Positions 1 through 11,949 of a stretch of DNA of 64,000 nucleotides are shown one piece after another. The notes beneath the pieces are model-generated. The model made no database searches. It was not told where the DNA came from and was given only the letters and a program-made list of their open reading frames with translations. A program made the translations under genes and the position numbers. Source of the stretch: Acorus gramineus (Eukaryota; Streptophyta; Magnoliopsida; Acorales; Acoraceae); contig JAUJYN010000047.1 of assembly GCA_030737835.1 (NCBI GenBank), positions 218,332-282,331 on the forward strand, written 5' to 3'. Numbering within the stretch: position 1 is the first letter of the stretch; each line of letters opens with the position of its first letter.

Positions 1-700
1 GCCTTCACCAAAATCACCCAGCCCAAAGGCCTTAACCTCTAACCAAACTCGCACTTGATCTCTCATCTATCTGATGCTTCCATGGCATCCCTTACCTGGG
101 AAAAAGAAACCTCGGGAGGGCACCATGAAATCCCGATATAGGATACCCCGACAACCAAACAAGGAACACGAAGTACCCTAGCCCGGGTTCCAACGCCGAC
201 CTCACAAGGCCCCTTAATCCAGAAAGGAACACTGGAAGAAGACATCATTCTTAAATAACACCACTAACCCCTCCGGATCACCTACATCTAGATGATCACC
301 CAACGATGTCCTTCAACATCGACTACAAGACCGGACCCAACATCATTGGGAATGGTCCAACAGAACTTGGGTCACGAGCGACCCGTCTTCGCCTCATCCA
401 CACCCTCACTCCCCAAAGGAGACATTTTGGGACTTTGGGAGAGACTTAGACTGCTCTCTACCCCTGGTCCACCGGTAGCCTCTCCCCGCTCCGTAGCTCG
501 CCTGGTCCTCTGACCGGGAGCCTGTCTAACGCCGGGGCTGTACTACACGGATCCGACGAAGGGGAGAGCGATTCCACGCTCGCGACACCATTCAATAATC
601 TCTTACCGGGTAGCCCCTACCTAGCATACTCCCAAATTCAGTACCCCTCCGACTGCATCGGTGGTACCTACTGATGGGAACTCTCTGCCAGGACGGCTAA
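1..700 (-). repeat. Diverged LTR-like blocks of the long gypsy LTR family
   Basis: Several blocks match the long LTR at 2245-5737 in the same orientation but are clearly diverged. Positions 105-215 match the LTR block near 3284-3396, which has the motif CCCCGACAACCAAACAAGG. Positions 360-500 match the G-rich repeat and TCCACCG part near 2890-3010. Positions 505-560 match the part near 3075-3120. Block order differs from the nearest LTR, as if cut from an LTR with a repeated internal unit. It is either an older relative or the far LTR of the element whose gag lies at 958-2125. The left edge is outside the window. Confidence 0.55.
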
Positions 701-957
701 ACCCGGCTTCCTTAACCCAAACAACCACTCTTGATACTCACTCATCCAGATACCCCACACACTTGCATAATAACCACCAACTACACACACAACTATCCTT
801 ATACTAGAGAGCTGGGAACACAAGATGATACCTCGAACCATGACACCCGAAGGCTGCGCCTCCTCGGCCGTAAGCGCTGCAACTCTGCCCTGGACCAACC
901 GCGGCTGAGGAGCAGGAGCACGCCTCGCCGGCTGCACTGGCTGCTGCTGACGCTGAG

Positions 958-2125
958 CTACTGCTGCAAGAACTGTGGCTGCTGAGGTGGCACACGGGGT
1001 CGGCCAGCATCAGGGCAATGGTATCTGATATGCCCGATGCGCTGACAATGGAAACAGCGCCGCTTCTCCGGCTGCATGGACTGGATGGGCACTGCTGCAA
1101 TGGGTGCTGGATCCCACCCTGGCACCGCATCAGCTGGAGGAGAGGCAGCCGCTGACTGATCGAAGCGGGGTCTCTTCCTCTTGCGCTGCCCCTGGTCCTG
1201 ACTCCCGGAAGGACCCTGATCTGCAGAAGGGGTCGGAGCCCTCACCTGGATCCCGAGGTCTCTCTCGACGGTCTTCGCTCGAGACACTAAGTCGGAGTAC
1301 CTCGTGAAAGCGTGGGCGGTGACGTGCACCCGGATAGCGCTGCTGAGACCGAGCTCGAATCGACGGCACCTCGTGTCCTCGTCCATCACCAAGGCCGGAG
1401 CAAATCTGGAGAGCCTCGTGAAGCGCGTAGAGTAGTCAGCAACCGACATGGAGCCCTGCGTCAACTGCTCGAACTCCCGCATCACGATCTGGCGCGTCGA
1501 GAACGGAAAGTACTCCTCCAAGAAATACCTCCGGAAACCCGCCCAAGAAAGCTGCTCCACTCCCTCTGGGATGTCCACCACTCGGGTAGCCCACCAGTCG
1601 GCGGCGTCACCCTTCAGCATAAAGGTGGCCAGGGGGACTCGCTGGCGATCGGTGCAAAGCATGGCCGCGAAAATGGTATCCACCTCCCTCAACCAACGCT
1701 CTGGTGCAAGGGATCTGCCGACTGCCCATGAACTCGGGGGGTGGAGCTTCAGAAAGGCGTTGAGGCCGCTCTGCTGCACTCGCGCTGCCGCCTCTAGCTC
1801 ATCCTCCCTCTGCAGGGGACCCTAGACTCCTACCGCTGGAATCGCCACCGGAACTGGGGGTACATCGGGTACCACAGGCGGATCTGCCACCAAGGGGACC
1901 TGCGGAACTGCCTCGGGTCGCCCTCAGCTCCTGAATCTCTCTAGCCTGCTCTGCCAGCATCCTCGTCTGTGTCTCCACCAAATCAGCCAACCGAGCGAAA
2001 GCACGCTCCCAAGCAGGAGGCTCCTGCGTCAAGGGCTCTCCGGTAGCATCCTCGTCTCTGGTAGGTCCGGAAACCTCCAAAGACCGAGAGGGACCTCGTC
2101 CGCGCCGTCCTCTGCGAGGAGGCAT
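958..2125 (-). pseudogene. Ty3/gypsy gag remnant (Tekay/Del-like), broken
   Basis: This minus-strand region carries gag-like coding sequence of a Ty3/gypsy retrotransposon. The N-terminal piece (2125 down to about 1800) is basic at its start (PPRRGRRGRG) and then has a short coiled-coil-like stretch. The larger piece (1779 down to 958) has the retrotransposon gag core with LREVDTIFAAMLCTDRQR and GDAADWW, followed by a basic linker and one CCHC zinc knuckle, CFHCQRIGHIRYHC. The gag core and the tRNA-Met primer site resemble chromoviruses of the Tekay/Del group, which also have long LTRs; the lineage call is inference. No protease, reverse transcriptase or integrase is seen inside the window, and the element runs off the left edge. 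It is a broken fossil with a few breaks. Confidence 0.8.
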
Positions 2126-2223
2126 ATCAGCACCCTAAGAAAACCAGACACTAGGATCAGAATACTCATATAGAAATCCTAGGACTCATCTCTACGAAAG
2201 GAAGACTATTGGCTCTGACAGGA

Positions 2224-2240
2224 CCAGGCTCTGATACCAA
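2224..2240 (-). other. Primer binding site, initiator tRNA-Met type
   Basis: Read on the minus strand this gives TTGGTATCAGAGCCTGG, the usual plant retrotransposon primer site complementary to initiator tRNA-Met. It lies four bases from the inner edge of the LTR at 2245, which fixes the LTR boundary and the minus orientation of the element. Confidence 0.9.
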
Positions 2241-2244
2241 CTTT

Positions 2245-5200
2245 TGTCACGCCCCAGGGCGGCCGTCCCCGGGACGCGGCAAGTGTATATATGATATCAG
2301 AATCTACACAGGAGGTCAATATATATACTCAAACACAATAAGAATGACACACAGATCAACAGGGGCTGACATGATATATACACCAAATGCGGAAGCAAAA
2401 GACTGAATCTGTAAATAAACATTCTACAGACTCGATACTCAATCATCTGTCCTGTGAGAGCCAATATACACAAATACAACTGAACATATACAAACACGTG
2501 CCAAGCACGGAAATCAAATACATACAGTCAAGAAGGGATGCTGATAACCTCTGGCACTCGCGGAACGTGGCGCTGCTCCGCTACTGAAGGAATCCCTCGG
2601 AAAGCTCCAACTGCTGCTCCGGCTCTAGCTCAGGCTCAGTGACCACTGGGGAAAAACATATGCGAGGGGTGAGCCACACGCTCAGTGAACAGCACAACCC
2701 ATGCATCACAGACAATATTTACCACAATTCCATTATTTATCCAGCCTCTAAGACATAACAACATAATCCAGTGGTTCGTACTCGCCGAACCACCACACCC
2801 TCACCCTCACCCATCAATGGGTGACATAGGCTATTGGGACTGATAATCATCCAACCACAAATCCAGTAGGTCGCTCATCGCCAACCCACTACACCCTCAC
2901 CCTCACCCTACCACGGGTGACATAGGATATTGGGACTGACTAGGCTGTTGGTCACCCTTAGTCCACCGATAGTCTCTCCTCCACTCCGTAGGCCGCTTGG
3001 TCTCCACCCACAACTTCAGCACAGTCCGTCACAAAATCGGGAGGCGCCTACTGATGTGGGTCCTCCGAAGGACGCCTTTCTAACGCTGGGGTAGTCTCTA
3101 CCGGATCCAACGAAGAGAACAGAACAGCCTATCCATACGCATATGATCCACTCGGATCCGCCGACAACACATCTCTACAACTCAAATGTCATGAACTCTT
3201 CAGAGTTCCTCCAGGGCGCATAACCACGATGCGGGGAAATAAGTACAATAAAAGCAAGGTTGTAATATCATTGGGGGAAAGAACTCGGGAGGGCGGCGTG
3301 AGTTCCCGTTATAGGATACCCCGACAACCAAACAAGGAACACGGAGTACCCTAACACGGGTCTCACCGCTGTCCTCGCAAGGCCCCTCCCCTATAATATT
3401 CACTAACATGCTAATAATCATACCAATCATACAACATTACTTATAATATTATTGGGACTAGAAACCTTGGGAGGGCAGCATGAGGTCCCGATACAGGACA
3501 TCCCGACAACCAAACAAGGAACACGGAGTACCCTAACACGGGTCTCAATGTTGACCTCGCAAGGCTCCTCCCTATAATATTATCTAAGGCATGCGATTTA
3601 ACATACACTAGCATTTAATTTAATAAATAAACTAGTAGGACGCATGCATAGGCCGAGGTTTCCTAACATGAAAACAGGGGACATGGTGCATGGCTCTTAC
3701 ACCTATCCTAAGGGTGCAAGTCCCTAATATGCAAAGACTAGGGTAGCATGCATTCTACATTTAAATCATGCAAGCATGGATTACATATTACTATGGTTAA
3801 TATCAATCCATGGTGCCCCAGGAGAGGTCGGTATACGCCCAAATGCGTATGACCCCTCTCTACTGGGTTGGATTGTCCCACTCACCGGTATCTGGGTCGT
3901 CGCGCGACCGTCCGTCCAGATCTGCAAGACAGACATTCAATATGGTGAGAACAAAACATAAATACTCTAAAATACCCAAACATACAAAACCCACAACTAA
4001 ACACCCAACACTCGGGCAAACGTGCATACGACCCGCACGCACGCTAGCCCGAGCACCCCGGCAACCACCCGCACGGCCGGCAACCACCCGCACGGCCGCC
4101 CGACCGCCCGGGTGCACCGCCGCGCCTCAGCCAACGCACCCCGCGCACCGCCGGACCTCCCGGGTGCACCGCGCGCCCCCTGCGCCCCAGCGCAGCCGCC
4201 CGTGCACACCCCGCACGCCTCGCGCTGGCCCGCGAGCACCCCGCACGCCCCGCGCGCAGCGCCTCGCCCCGCGCGCACCACCCGCGCGCGCACCACCGCG
4301 CACCGCGCGCACCCGCGCGCACCACCTGCCTCTACCGCGCGCACCACCCGCGCCTCAGCCCAGCGCCCGGTATCCGCGGCCCAGCACCCGACGCTCAGCG
4401 CCCAGCACCCGGGACCCTCACCCAGCGCCCACGCGCACGCACGCGCAACACGCGCCCAGCGCCTGGCAGCACGCGCCCAGCGCGCCTGCCAGCATGCCCA
4501 CGCTGCTGCCCGCGTTGCCTGCCTGCACGCGTCGCCGAGTGGCCCGAGCACCGTTCGCCTGCACGCCCGGCACTGCTCGCCTGATGCCCGAGCACCTCCT
4601 GCCCTGCTCGCCTGCGCGCCCAGCCTGCCAGCCCGGCCTGCCCGCGCGCACAGCCCACAGCCTGCCTACCCGCATGCCTCTCCCTGCACCCCCCCGAGCG
4701 CACGCCCGCGCGCGCACGCGTCGCGCGCCCGGCAACCTAGTGCACTTGCTCCCAGCCTACCCGAGCTAGCCCTGCCAGCCTGCCCAGCGCGCACGCCCAG
4801 CCCTGCTGGCCCCCAGCGCCAGCCGAGCGCCCGCACGCCCAGCCCTGCTGGTCACCAGCACCGACCGAGCGCACGCACGAGCGCACACCCGCGCGCACGC
4901 GCACGCGCGCACGCGCCAACCACTGCGCCTGCACCACCCAGCGCTGCTGCCTGCCCGAGACAGCAGCCCGCCAGCCCGAGCTGCACGCCTGCCAGCCCGA
5001 GCTCCTCTACCACCCACCTCCGACCACCACCACAGCCTCCGACCGCCTCCCACAGCCCTCCGGCGGCCACCCACCGCCGCCAACCTCCTCCCAACCCCAT
5101 TTCCACCCTCCTAGCATACATCTAAGCAAGAAAGAGAGGGAAAAGAGGCTTACCAAGGGGAGGAAAGGAAATCCGGTTGCTCTCCGCGCACCGAAACCTC

Positions 5201-5737
5201 TCCCAAAAGGTTTCCAACGCCCGGATCTACCTCCACCACCGAGATGGCTCAAATCAGGGACGAAGAGAGGGCGGACGGAGGGGCAAATCTCACCGGAAAT
5301 GGGATTTGAAACCACCGGGGTGTAGATCGGGACTACACTTCCTAGGTTTTGGGTTTTAAGCTTTGAGGGGTCTAAGGGCCTCAAAAGCAAGAAAAACGGA
5401 GGAGAGGAGAGAGAGGGCTCAAGGTAGGAGATGATGAATAGTGCCAGATATTTTTAGCTCACCTCTTATATAGCGAGCGACTTAAAATACCCGGATACGC
5501 CCCGGAACTGCGAAATTTCGGAAACGTTACCGGAATTCAACGAAATTTTTGTGAGAGGCCTAAAACGGCACCAGGACACCAAATATGCAGTTAGATTTCC
5601 AATCGGAGTCCTCTAACTCGGGACGATAGCTAACAGTCCAAAAATTAGCGGTTCCGATCGAAAACCGAAAAAAAAATGAAAAACTGCCAGAACGCTCCAA
5701 CGGTTACCAGCAGGCTAAAAGTGACACGTATATAACC
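2245..5737 (-). repeat. Long gypsy LTR (copy A), 5' LTR next to gag
   Basis: The LTR is 3.49 kb, minus strand, with ends TGTTATA-type and TGACA, placed by the primer site at 2224-2240 and by comparison with the solo copies. In its own direction it has a short U3 of about 270 bp, a TATA box (CTATATAAG near 5470), a leader with donor-like GGTAAGCC (near 5150), a GC-rich block (about 4020-5060), an acceptor-like CTTGCAG (near 3925), two copies of a block of about 170 bp (3284-3396 and 3455-3570), two G-rich repeat units, and an end containing a short acidic in-frame stretch. It closely resembles copy D at 52664-55718; the two form one subfamily. The far flank is outside the window, so no target duplication can be tested. 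Confidence 0.85.
4020..5060. repeat. GC- and CpG-rich low-complexity block of LTR copy A
   Basis: The block is about 1 kb of extremely GC-rich sequence built of short runs such as GCGCGCACGCCC and CGCCCAGCGCC. It is open in several frames on both strands only because stop codons need A/T. Equivalent blocks occupy the same place in copies B, C, D and the solo LTR at 13634-17008. I do not support any protein here. Confidence 0.8.
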
Positions 5738-6258
5738 ATTGTTGGCTAGATGTTTAGAACCAGCTCATTCAATCCAACAGAATCCGTCGCCTATCACAGT
5801 TGGGATCCTGTCTAGTATCCTGTTTTTATTAGTTATTATTGGAATTCTCCTCTCCCTCTTCCTCTTTCGTATGTAAGGATGATGTAATTTCTTGCTTGAA
5901 AGAATTTTATGAATTTTAAAATGAATGATGTATTATACTTATGTAGTTTTGTTTTATTTTTTTTATTTTTTATTTATTTGAATGATGAATGAGTGTCTTC
6001 AAATGAATGATAGTCTTTTGAATGAGATGAAGACAGGTTGTGAACAAATAAAAGGTCTCTCTTCCCATATGAATGTCTTATGAGACATACAATGGTGATG
6101 ATACATGCTTGTGTTTGTACCCAACAAAATCAATTCCACCACCACCACCACCATATGAATACTTCATTGTTTCCAAAATGAGCTGATAACAACCATCCAT
6201 TTTATCATGTTCAAATCATAAACAGATCATTGGAATTTATAACATTCTATAACATTAA

Positions 6259-6398
6259 CCACTTGTCTAAAGAAACATAGTCTATTCACCCAAAATATAA
6301 CATTAACCATTTGTTAAAGAAACATCAACCACTTGTCTAAAGAAACATAGTCTATTCACCCAAAATATAACATTAACCATTTGTTAAAAAAACATCAA
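6259..6398. repeat. 70-bp direct tandem repeat, two copies
   Basis: Two nearly identical 70-bp units begin with CCACTTGTCTAAAGAAACAT at 6259 and 6329. A third, partial start follows at 6399. There is no spacer structure and no known element signature. Confidence 0.8.
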
Positions 6399-7102
6399 CC
6401 ACTTGATAAAGAACAGAATATCAACTACTTGTTAAACATCAACCACAACAAACCCATACCAGTTCATAGTAAAAATAAAATAAAACCCAACAATCAAACC
6501 CATACCAGTTCATAGTTCAAATAAAATAAAGCACAACAAACCCATACCAGTTCAAATAGTACAATAAATTCAAGTTTAAGACATAATCAAATTAAATAAA
6601 ACCCAAAAATCAAAACGTTATTCAGTACAAGCATAGAACCGCAATCCGCTCAGTAATCTGTATTATGCTATCTGCTCAATAATATGGATTCCTCCTCTTC
6701 AAGATATATTGTTGTGGAAGCTCCTTGATGTTTCTGTGATCAAACACTTAAAACATGGCAACTCTTCATGTCTGCCTAGAATGTGTCCCTCCCATACAAG
6801 AATAGACATGTCAATCAAGATATATTAGCTAACCAAGAAAGCAAACTGATGCATTAAAAAATAAAAACAAATTTCTTTTTAAAAAAATAAAATAAAACAA
6901 GTTTCCTTAACAGCTTTTAACATGAAAATTTTAAGAAACACAAATCCATTGTGTATACATGTTCATACCCAAGATTATGAACCTCGAGAGCGGTGACGGG
7001 GCTTCAAAAGCGACTGGGGGAGCGGAGATGAGGCTTCTGCAGTGGCTGGGGGAGTGGAAACGGGTCTTGGACAGGGGCGATTTGTGATGTTTTGGTTGAG
7101 GG

Positions 7103-7177
7103 TCCGTTTGGTTGCACGATTGAGGTGGATTTTGATTTTTGAAAAGCTGGAATTTCAAAATCGTGCAACCAAACGGA
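7103..7177. repeat. Small foldback (75 bp)
   Basis: A perfect 19-bp inverted repeat, TCCGTTTGGTTGCACGATT at 7103-7121 and its complement at 7159-7177, is separated by 37 bases that can also partly pair. The arm resembles common plant terminal sequences with GGTCCGTTTGGTTG. It could be a tiny MITE remnant or a chance hairpin; no target duplication is clear. Confidence 0.5.
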
Positions 7178-7640
7178 TGGGATTAATGAAGAATCCACAG
7201 CTTGATTTCGTGCATTTTTTACATCGAAATCTATGTTTTCGGAAGCTGAAAAAGAAGGCTTTTCGATCTGAATCGGTATTTTGAAATCCAGGCAGTCGAT
7301 ACAAATGACGCTTTTACCCTCACACAACACTCCCCTTAAATTCTCATTTTCCTTTCTCTCTCCTCTCAGGGGCGACAGAAATTCCATGGTTACACATTTT
7401 TGCTTTCTTCGTCCCCTCTTTTTGAAAAGGAACCACGGAACCGATCTAGGGTCACCTTCCAAGCGATGATCCCATCTGTCCTCCTTAACCATCCAACGTC
7501 ACCGATTGTGTCAAGCGTCGACTACCAACGATCGGAGGAGAGCGACCCTCTATATTGAAGAAGAAGACAAGATCCGCTCCATCTACCACAGATCTGACCT
7601 CGAGCATACAGGGTGAGTTCATTGATCCATCTGTTCATCG

Positions 7641-7940
7641 TTTTTTAACAATGTGTGCAGCATTACCCTGTCAGTTTAACATTCTTGCGATTTGGTCTTC
7701 TTTTGGGCAGATCTGTCGGACAAGGGTTTGGAACCGACTTTCCATTGACATTTCAAGCATTCCGGTGAGGTATAATACCATGGAACAATGTTTTTTAACA
7801 ATGTGTGCAGCATTACCCTGTCAGTTTAACATTCTTGTGATTTGGTCTTCTTTTGGGCAGATCTGTCGGACAAGGGTTCGGAACCGACTTTCCATTGACA
7901 TTTCAAGCATTCCGGTGAGGTATAATACCATGGAACAATG
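7641..7940 (+). repeat. 150-bp tandem duplication containing an exon-like unit
   Basis: Two units, 7641-7790 and 7791-7940, are nearly identical. Each contains an acceptor-like TTTTGGGCAG, then 54 bases, then a donor-like CCG/GTGAGG (candidate exons 7711-7764 and 7861-7914). Just upstream, 7300-7610 has a pyrimidine-rich leader ending in a donor-like CAGGGTGAGT. This looks like a 5'-untranslated exon doubled in tandem, perhaps of the Myb/SANT-like gene further right. That link is inference; no transcript is available. Confidence 0.5.
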
Positions 7941-8601
7941 AATATGCAAAACTCATATGTGTATTTGTCACTGTCATATGTATTTTGGGTGAACCAATAG
8001 CATGTCTAGGGTATTTTGGGTGTATCGATTGCATCATTTTGGTATTTTGGGTGAACCGATTCCATCATTTATAGGCCTAATATTATTCTTCTGGTTCATT
8101 TATATGACACTGTGAGGTTGGAAGCAACGGGGCTTCATAAAGCTTAGATTGAATATGTTTTGAATATGTGGGTTAGATTTTGTTTCATAAAGCTTAGATT
8201 TTGCTTACATTTTGCTTTGTTCAATAAGTGAATATGTGGGTTTCGAACTATTAAATGGCGTAAATTTTAATCTCATCTCATATCTATTATTGCCCTCCCT
8301 TAGAAAGCAACTTAGATCATATGTGTGAACTGCAATTATGTTTGGGTAAGGAATATACATTGATCTCCATGTAGGAGGCTTGTTTTCAGGGGTAATATTA
8401 GCTTCTGACCTTTTTTTCTCTTCATTAAAAAAAAAAAAAAACATTTCACTTGCCCCCTTAAATTTTAGAGACCCTGTTTTTAGACAATAAAAACAGGTGT
8501 CTTTGCCTATAAATTCCCTCCTTGTCAATTCTTTCTGAACTCCCTACTTTTCAAGATCTTTGGCATGGGATTGGTAAAACAACAATAACAGCAATCAGAA
8601 G

Positions 8602-11600
8602 TGTTATATATGTGTCACTTTTAACCTGCTGGTAACCGTTGGAGCGTTCTGGCAGTTTTTCATTTTTTTTTCGGTTTTCGATCGGAACCGCTTATTTTTG
8701 GACTGTTAGCTATCGTCCTGAGTTAGAGGACTCCGATTGGAAATCTAACTGCATATTTGGTGTCCTGGTGCCATTTTAGGCCTCTCACGAAAATTTCGTC
8801 GAATTCCGGTAACGTTTCCAAAATTTCACAGTTTCAGGGCGTATCCGGGTATTTTAAGTGACTTGCTATATAAAGGAAATCTAAAAATATCTTGGCACTA
8901 TTCATCATCTCCCTCCTTGAGCTCTCTCTCTCCCCTTCTCGATTTTTCTTGATTTTGAGCCCCTTGGAGGGCTTGAAACTAAAAACCTAAAGCATAGGAA
9001 GTGTAGATCGGGATCTACACCCCGGTGCTTTCAAATTCGAATTCCGACGAGTTTTGCCCCTCCATCCCCCCTCTCTTCTCCTCTGTTTTGGGCTGTCTTG
9101 GAGGTGGGAGTAGATCCGGGTAGTGGAAGCCTTTTGGGAAAGGTTTCAGCGCGCGGAGAGCAACCGAACATCTCTTCCTCCCCTTGGTAAGCCCTTTTTC
9201 TTCTCTTTTCTTGTATAGATGTATGTTAAGAGGTTGGATTTGGGGTTGGAAGGCGGTCGGCGGCGGTGGGCGGCCGTCGGAGGGCTGTGGGAGGTGGTCG
9301 GAGGCCTTGGGGCGGCCGGTGGTGGGAGCTGGGCGGTCCGGGCATGGTGGTTGCTGTCTCGGGCAGGGCAGCAGCAGCAGGCAGGGCGCGCGCGTGCGTG
9401 CGCGCGGGCATGCGCTCGAGGAGAGATGGTGGCCAGCAGGCGCGCGTACTGGGCGTGCTGTGCGCAGGCGTGCTAGGCGCGCTGGGTGGGGCTAGCCGGG
9501 TAGGCAGGGAGCAGGCGCACCAGTTTTCCTGGCGCGCGGGCGCGCGCGCGGGCGTGCGCTCGGGGGGTGCAGGTTGAGGCATGCGGGTAGGCTGACTGCG
9601 GGCTGTGCGAGCAGGGCAGGCCGGCTGGGCAGGCCATGCTCGGGCAGCTGGCAGGGGGTGCTCGGGAATCAGGCGGGCAGTGGCTGGGCGTGCAGGGCGA
9701 GCGGTGCTCGGGCCACTCGGCGACGCGCGCAGGCAGGCAGCGCAGGCAGCAGCGCGGGCAGGCTGGCTGGCGCGCTGGGCGCGTGTTGCGCGGGCGTGCG
9801 CGTGGGCGCTGGGTGAGGGTCCCGGGTGCTGGGCGCTGAGCGTCGGGTGCTGGGCCGCGGATACCGGGCGCTGGGCTGAGGCGCAGGCGTGCGCGCGATG
9901 CAGTGGGTGCGAGCGGGTGGTGCGCCCGTGGTGCGCGCGGGTAGAGGCTGGTAGGTGCGCGCGGAGTGCGCGCGGATAGGGGCAGGAGGTGCGCGCGGGG
10001 CGAGGCGCTGCGCGCGGGGCGTGCGGGGTGCTCGCGGGCCAGCGCGAGGCGTGCGGGGTGCGCGCGGGCTGCTGCGCTGGGGCGCAGTGGGCGCGCGGTG
10101 CACCCGGGAGGCTAGGCGACGTGTCCAGGCGGCGGGCAGGGGCCCGGCGGTGCGCTTGGGTGCACGGGCGGTGGCTCGGCGGCGCATCCGAGGGCGGGTG
10201 ACCGTGCGGGTGGTTGCCGGGGGTGCGGGAGTGTGCCGGAGTTCTCGGGCTAGCATGCGTGCGGGTCGTATGCACGTTTGCCCGAGTGTTGGGTATTTAT
10301 TTGGGTATTTTTGATGTCTTTGGTAGTAGTTGTGGATTTTTACTCACCATATAAATGTCTGTCTTGCAGATCTTGGCGGGCGGTCGCGCGACGACCCGAT
10401 CTTCGGTGAGTGGGACGATCCAACCCAGTAGGGAGGCGTTACATGCACTTGGGCGTGTACCGTCCTCTCCTGGGGCACCATAGTAATTATTAACCTGTTT
10501 AATATGAAAAGCTATGAAAGCATGATAATCTGTAGTATGCATGCCACCCTAGATTTGTATGCTAGGGACTTATACCCTTGGGACCCGTATAAGAGCCATG
10601 CACCCTGTTATCATGTTTCCATGCTAGGAAAGCCCCGACCGATGCATGTTCCCATTTAGTTTATTTATTTAAATAAAATGCAAGCATGTGAATATTAGCC
10701 TGTCTTAGCGAATATCATAGGGGAGGGGCCTCGCGAGGACAGCGGTGAGACCCGGGCTAGGGTACTCCGTGTTCCTTGTTTGGTTGTCGGGATGTCCTAT
10801 ATCAGGACCTCACGCTACCCTCCCAAGGATTCTTTCCCCGTTAATATTCCAACCCTGTTATAACTATTATGCATGTTCCCCGCATCTTGGTTATGCGCCC
10901 TGGTGGAATTTTGAGGAATTCAGGACATTAGAGTTGTTAGGGTGTGTTGTCTGCGGATCCGAGTGGATCATATGCGATGGATAGGCTGTTCTTTTCCCTT
11001 CGTTGGATCCTTTAGAGACTACCCCGGCGTTGGAAAGGTCGTCCCGTGCAGGGGCTCCCATCAGTAGGCGCCTCCTGATTTGGTAGAAGGATTGTGCTGA
11101 ATGTGGGAGTGGCCAAACGACCTACGGAGTGGGGAGAGACTATCGGTGGACCAAGGGTGACCAACAGCCTAGTCAGTCCCAAGAGCCTAGGTCACCTATT
11201 GAGGGTGAGGGTGAGGGTATAGTGGGCCGACGATGTGGCGACCCACCGGATTGTAAGTCCCAATATCCTTGGTCACCCAGTGAGGGTGAGGGTTAGGGTG
11301 TAGCGGGTTGGCGGTAGCGACCCGCTGGTTTTGTATAATTAGTCCCAATATCCTTGGTCACCCAGTGAGGGTGAGGGTGAGGGTGTAGTGGGTTTGCGGT
11401 AGCGACCCTCTGGATTGCGGAGTTGTTGCCATTTTGTGGGTTGTGTAATGTGTTTGTGGATTAATGATAACTGGTTTTGGTTAATATAAATTGTGATGCA
11501 TGGGTCGTGCTATTCACTGAGCGTGTGGCTCACCCCTCGCATAATTTTTTCTCCAGTGTCATCTGAGTCGGATCTGGAGGAGGAGCTCCCCGAGGGACTT

Positions 11601-11944
11601 CATCAGTAGCGGAGTAGCGCCACGTCCCACGAGTTTCAGAGGCTATCAGCATCCCTTGTGATTGTATGTATTATTTTCCGTGCTTGGGCACGCGTTTGTG
11701 TTGTATTTGGATGTCTTTGTATATATTGGCTCTCACAGGACATATGATTACGTATCGAGTCTGTAGTATGTTTTGATTACAAATTCAGTCTTTTTAGCTT
11801 CCGCATTTGGTGTATATATCATGTCAGCCCTGCTTGTCTGTGTTGTCATTTTAGCTATTGTGTGAGTATGTTATTGAACTCTTGTTACTGATATCATATA
11901 TACACTTGCCGCGTCCCGGGGTCGGCCGGCCCTGGGGCGTGACA
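8602..11944 (+). mobile_element. Solo LTR, long gypsy family (copy B), TSD AGAAG
   Basis: This is a complete 3343-bp LTR beginning TGTTATATATGTGTCAC and ending GGGGCGTGACA, with the perfect 5-bp target duplication AGAAG at 8597-8601 and 11945-11949. No internal sequence remains, so it is the product of LTR-LTR recombination. Its parts are a U3 of about 265 bp, a TATA box, a leader to a donor-like site (TTG/GTAAGC at 9186/9187), a GC-rich block 9230-10280, an acceptor-like TTGCAG ending at 10369, three G-rich repeat units (11190-11400), and a short acidic in-frame stretch 11558-11609. It belongs to the same subfamily as the copies at 13634, 40778 and 63416. Confidence 0.93.
8867..8874 (+). promoter_or_regulatory. 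TATA box of LTR copy B
   Basis: TATATAAA lies 265 bp inside the LTR, followed by a pyrimidine-rich start region (CTCTCTCTCTCCCC) about 55 bases downstream. The same spacing is seen in the LTR at 13634, so U3 is short and R-U5 is very long. Confidence 0.65.
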
Positions 11945-11949
11945 AGAAG

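Larger units (their letters stand above)
5738..7300. other. AT-rich stretch with short repeats, no supported gene
   Basis: The stretch is AT-rich and lies between two LTR copies. It contains a 70-bp direct repeat (6259-6398), runs of CCATACCAGTTCATAG, a CCACCA run near 6140, and a foldback at 7103-7177. No coding region with recognisable domains was found. It may be upstream sequence of the Myb/SANT-like gene at 13002, separated from it by the solo LTR. Confidence 0.4.

Noticed and set aside
4022-5125. Long open frames (up to 367 codons) on both strands in the GC-rich LTR block
   Set aside because: The base composition lacks stop codons in all frames, products are low-complexity, and equivalent blocks in the other LTR copies differ in length and frame.
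9226-10275. 349-codon minus-strand frame
   Set aside because: It is the same GC-rich LTR block in copy B; frames on both strands are equally open and no domain is present.
11190-11400. G-rich GGGTGAG repeats considered as interstitial telomere sequence
   Set aside because: They do not match the plant telomere repeat TTTAGGG and recur as part of the LTR.
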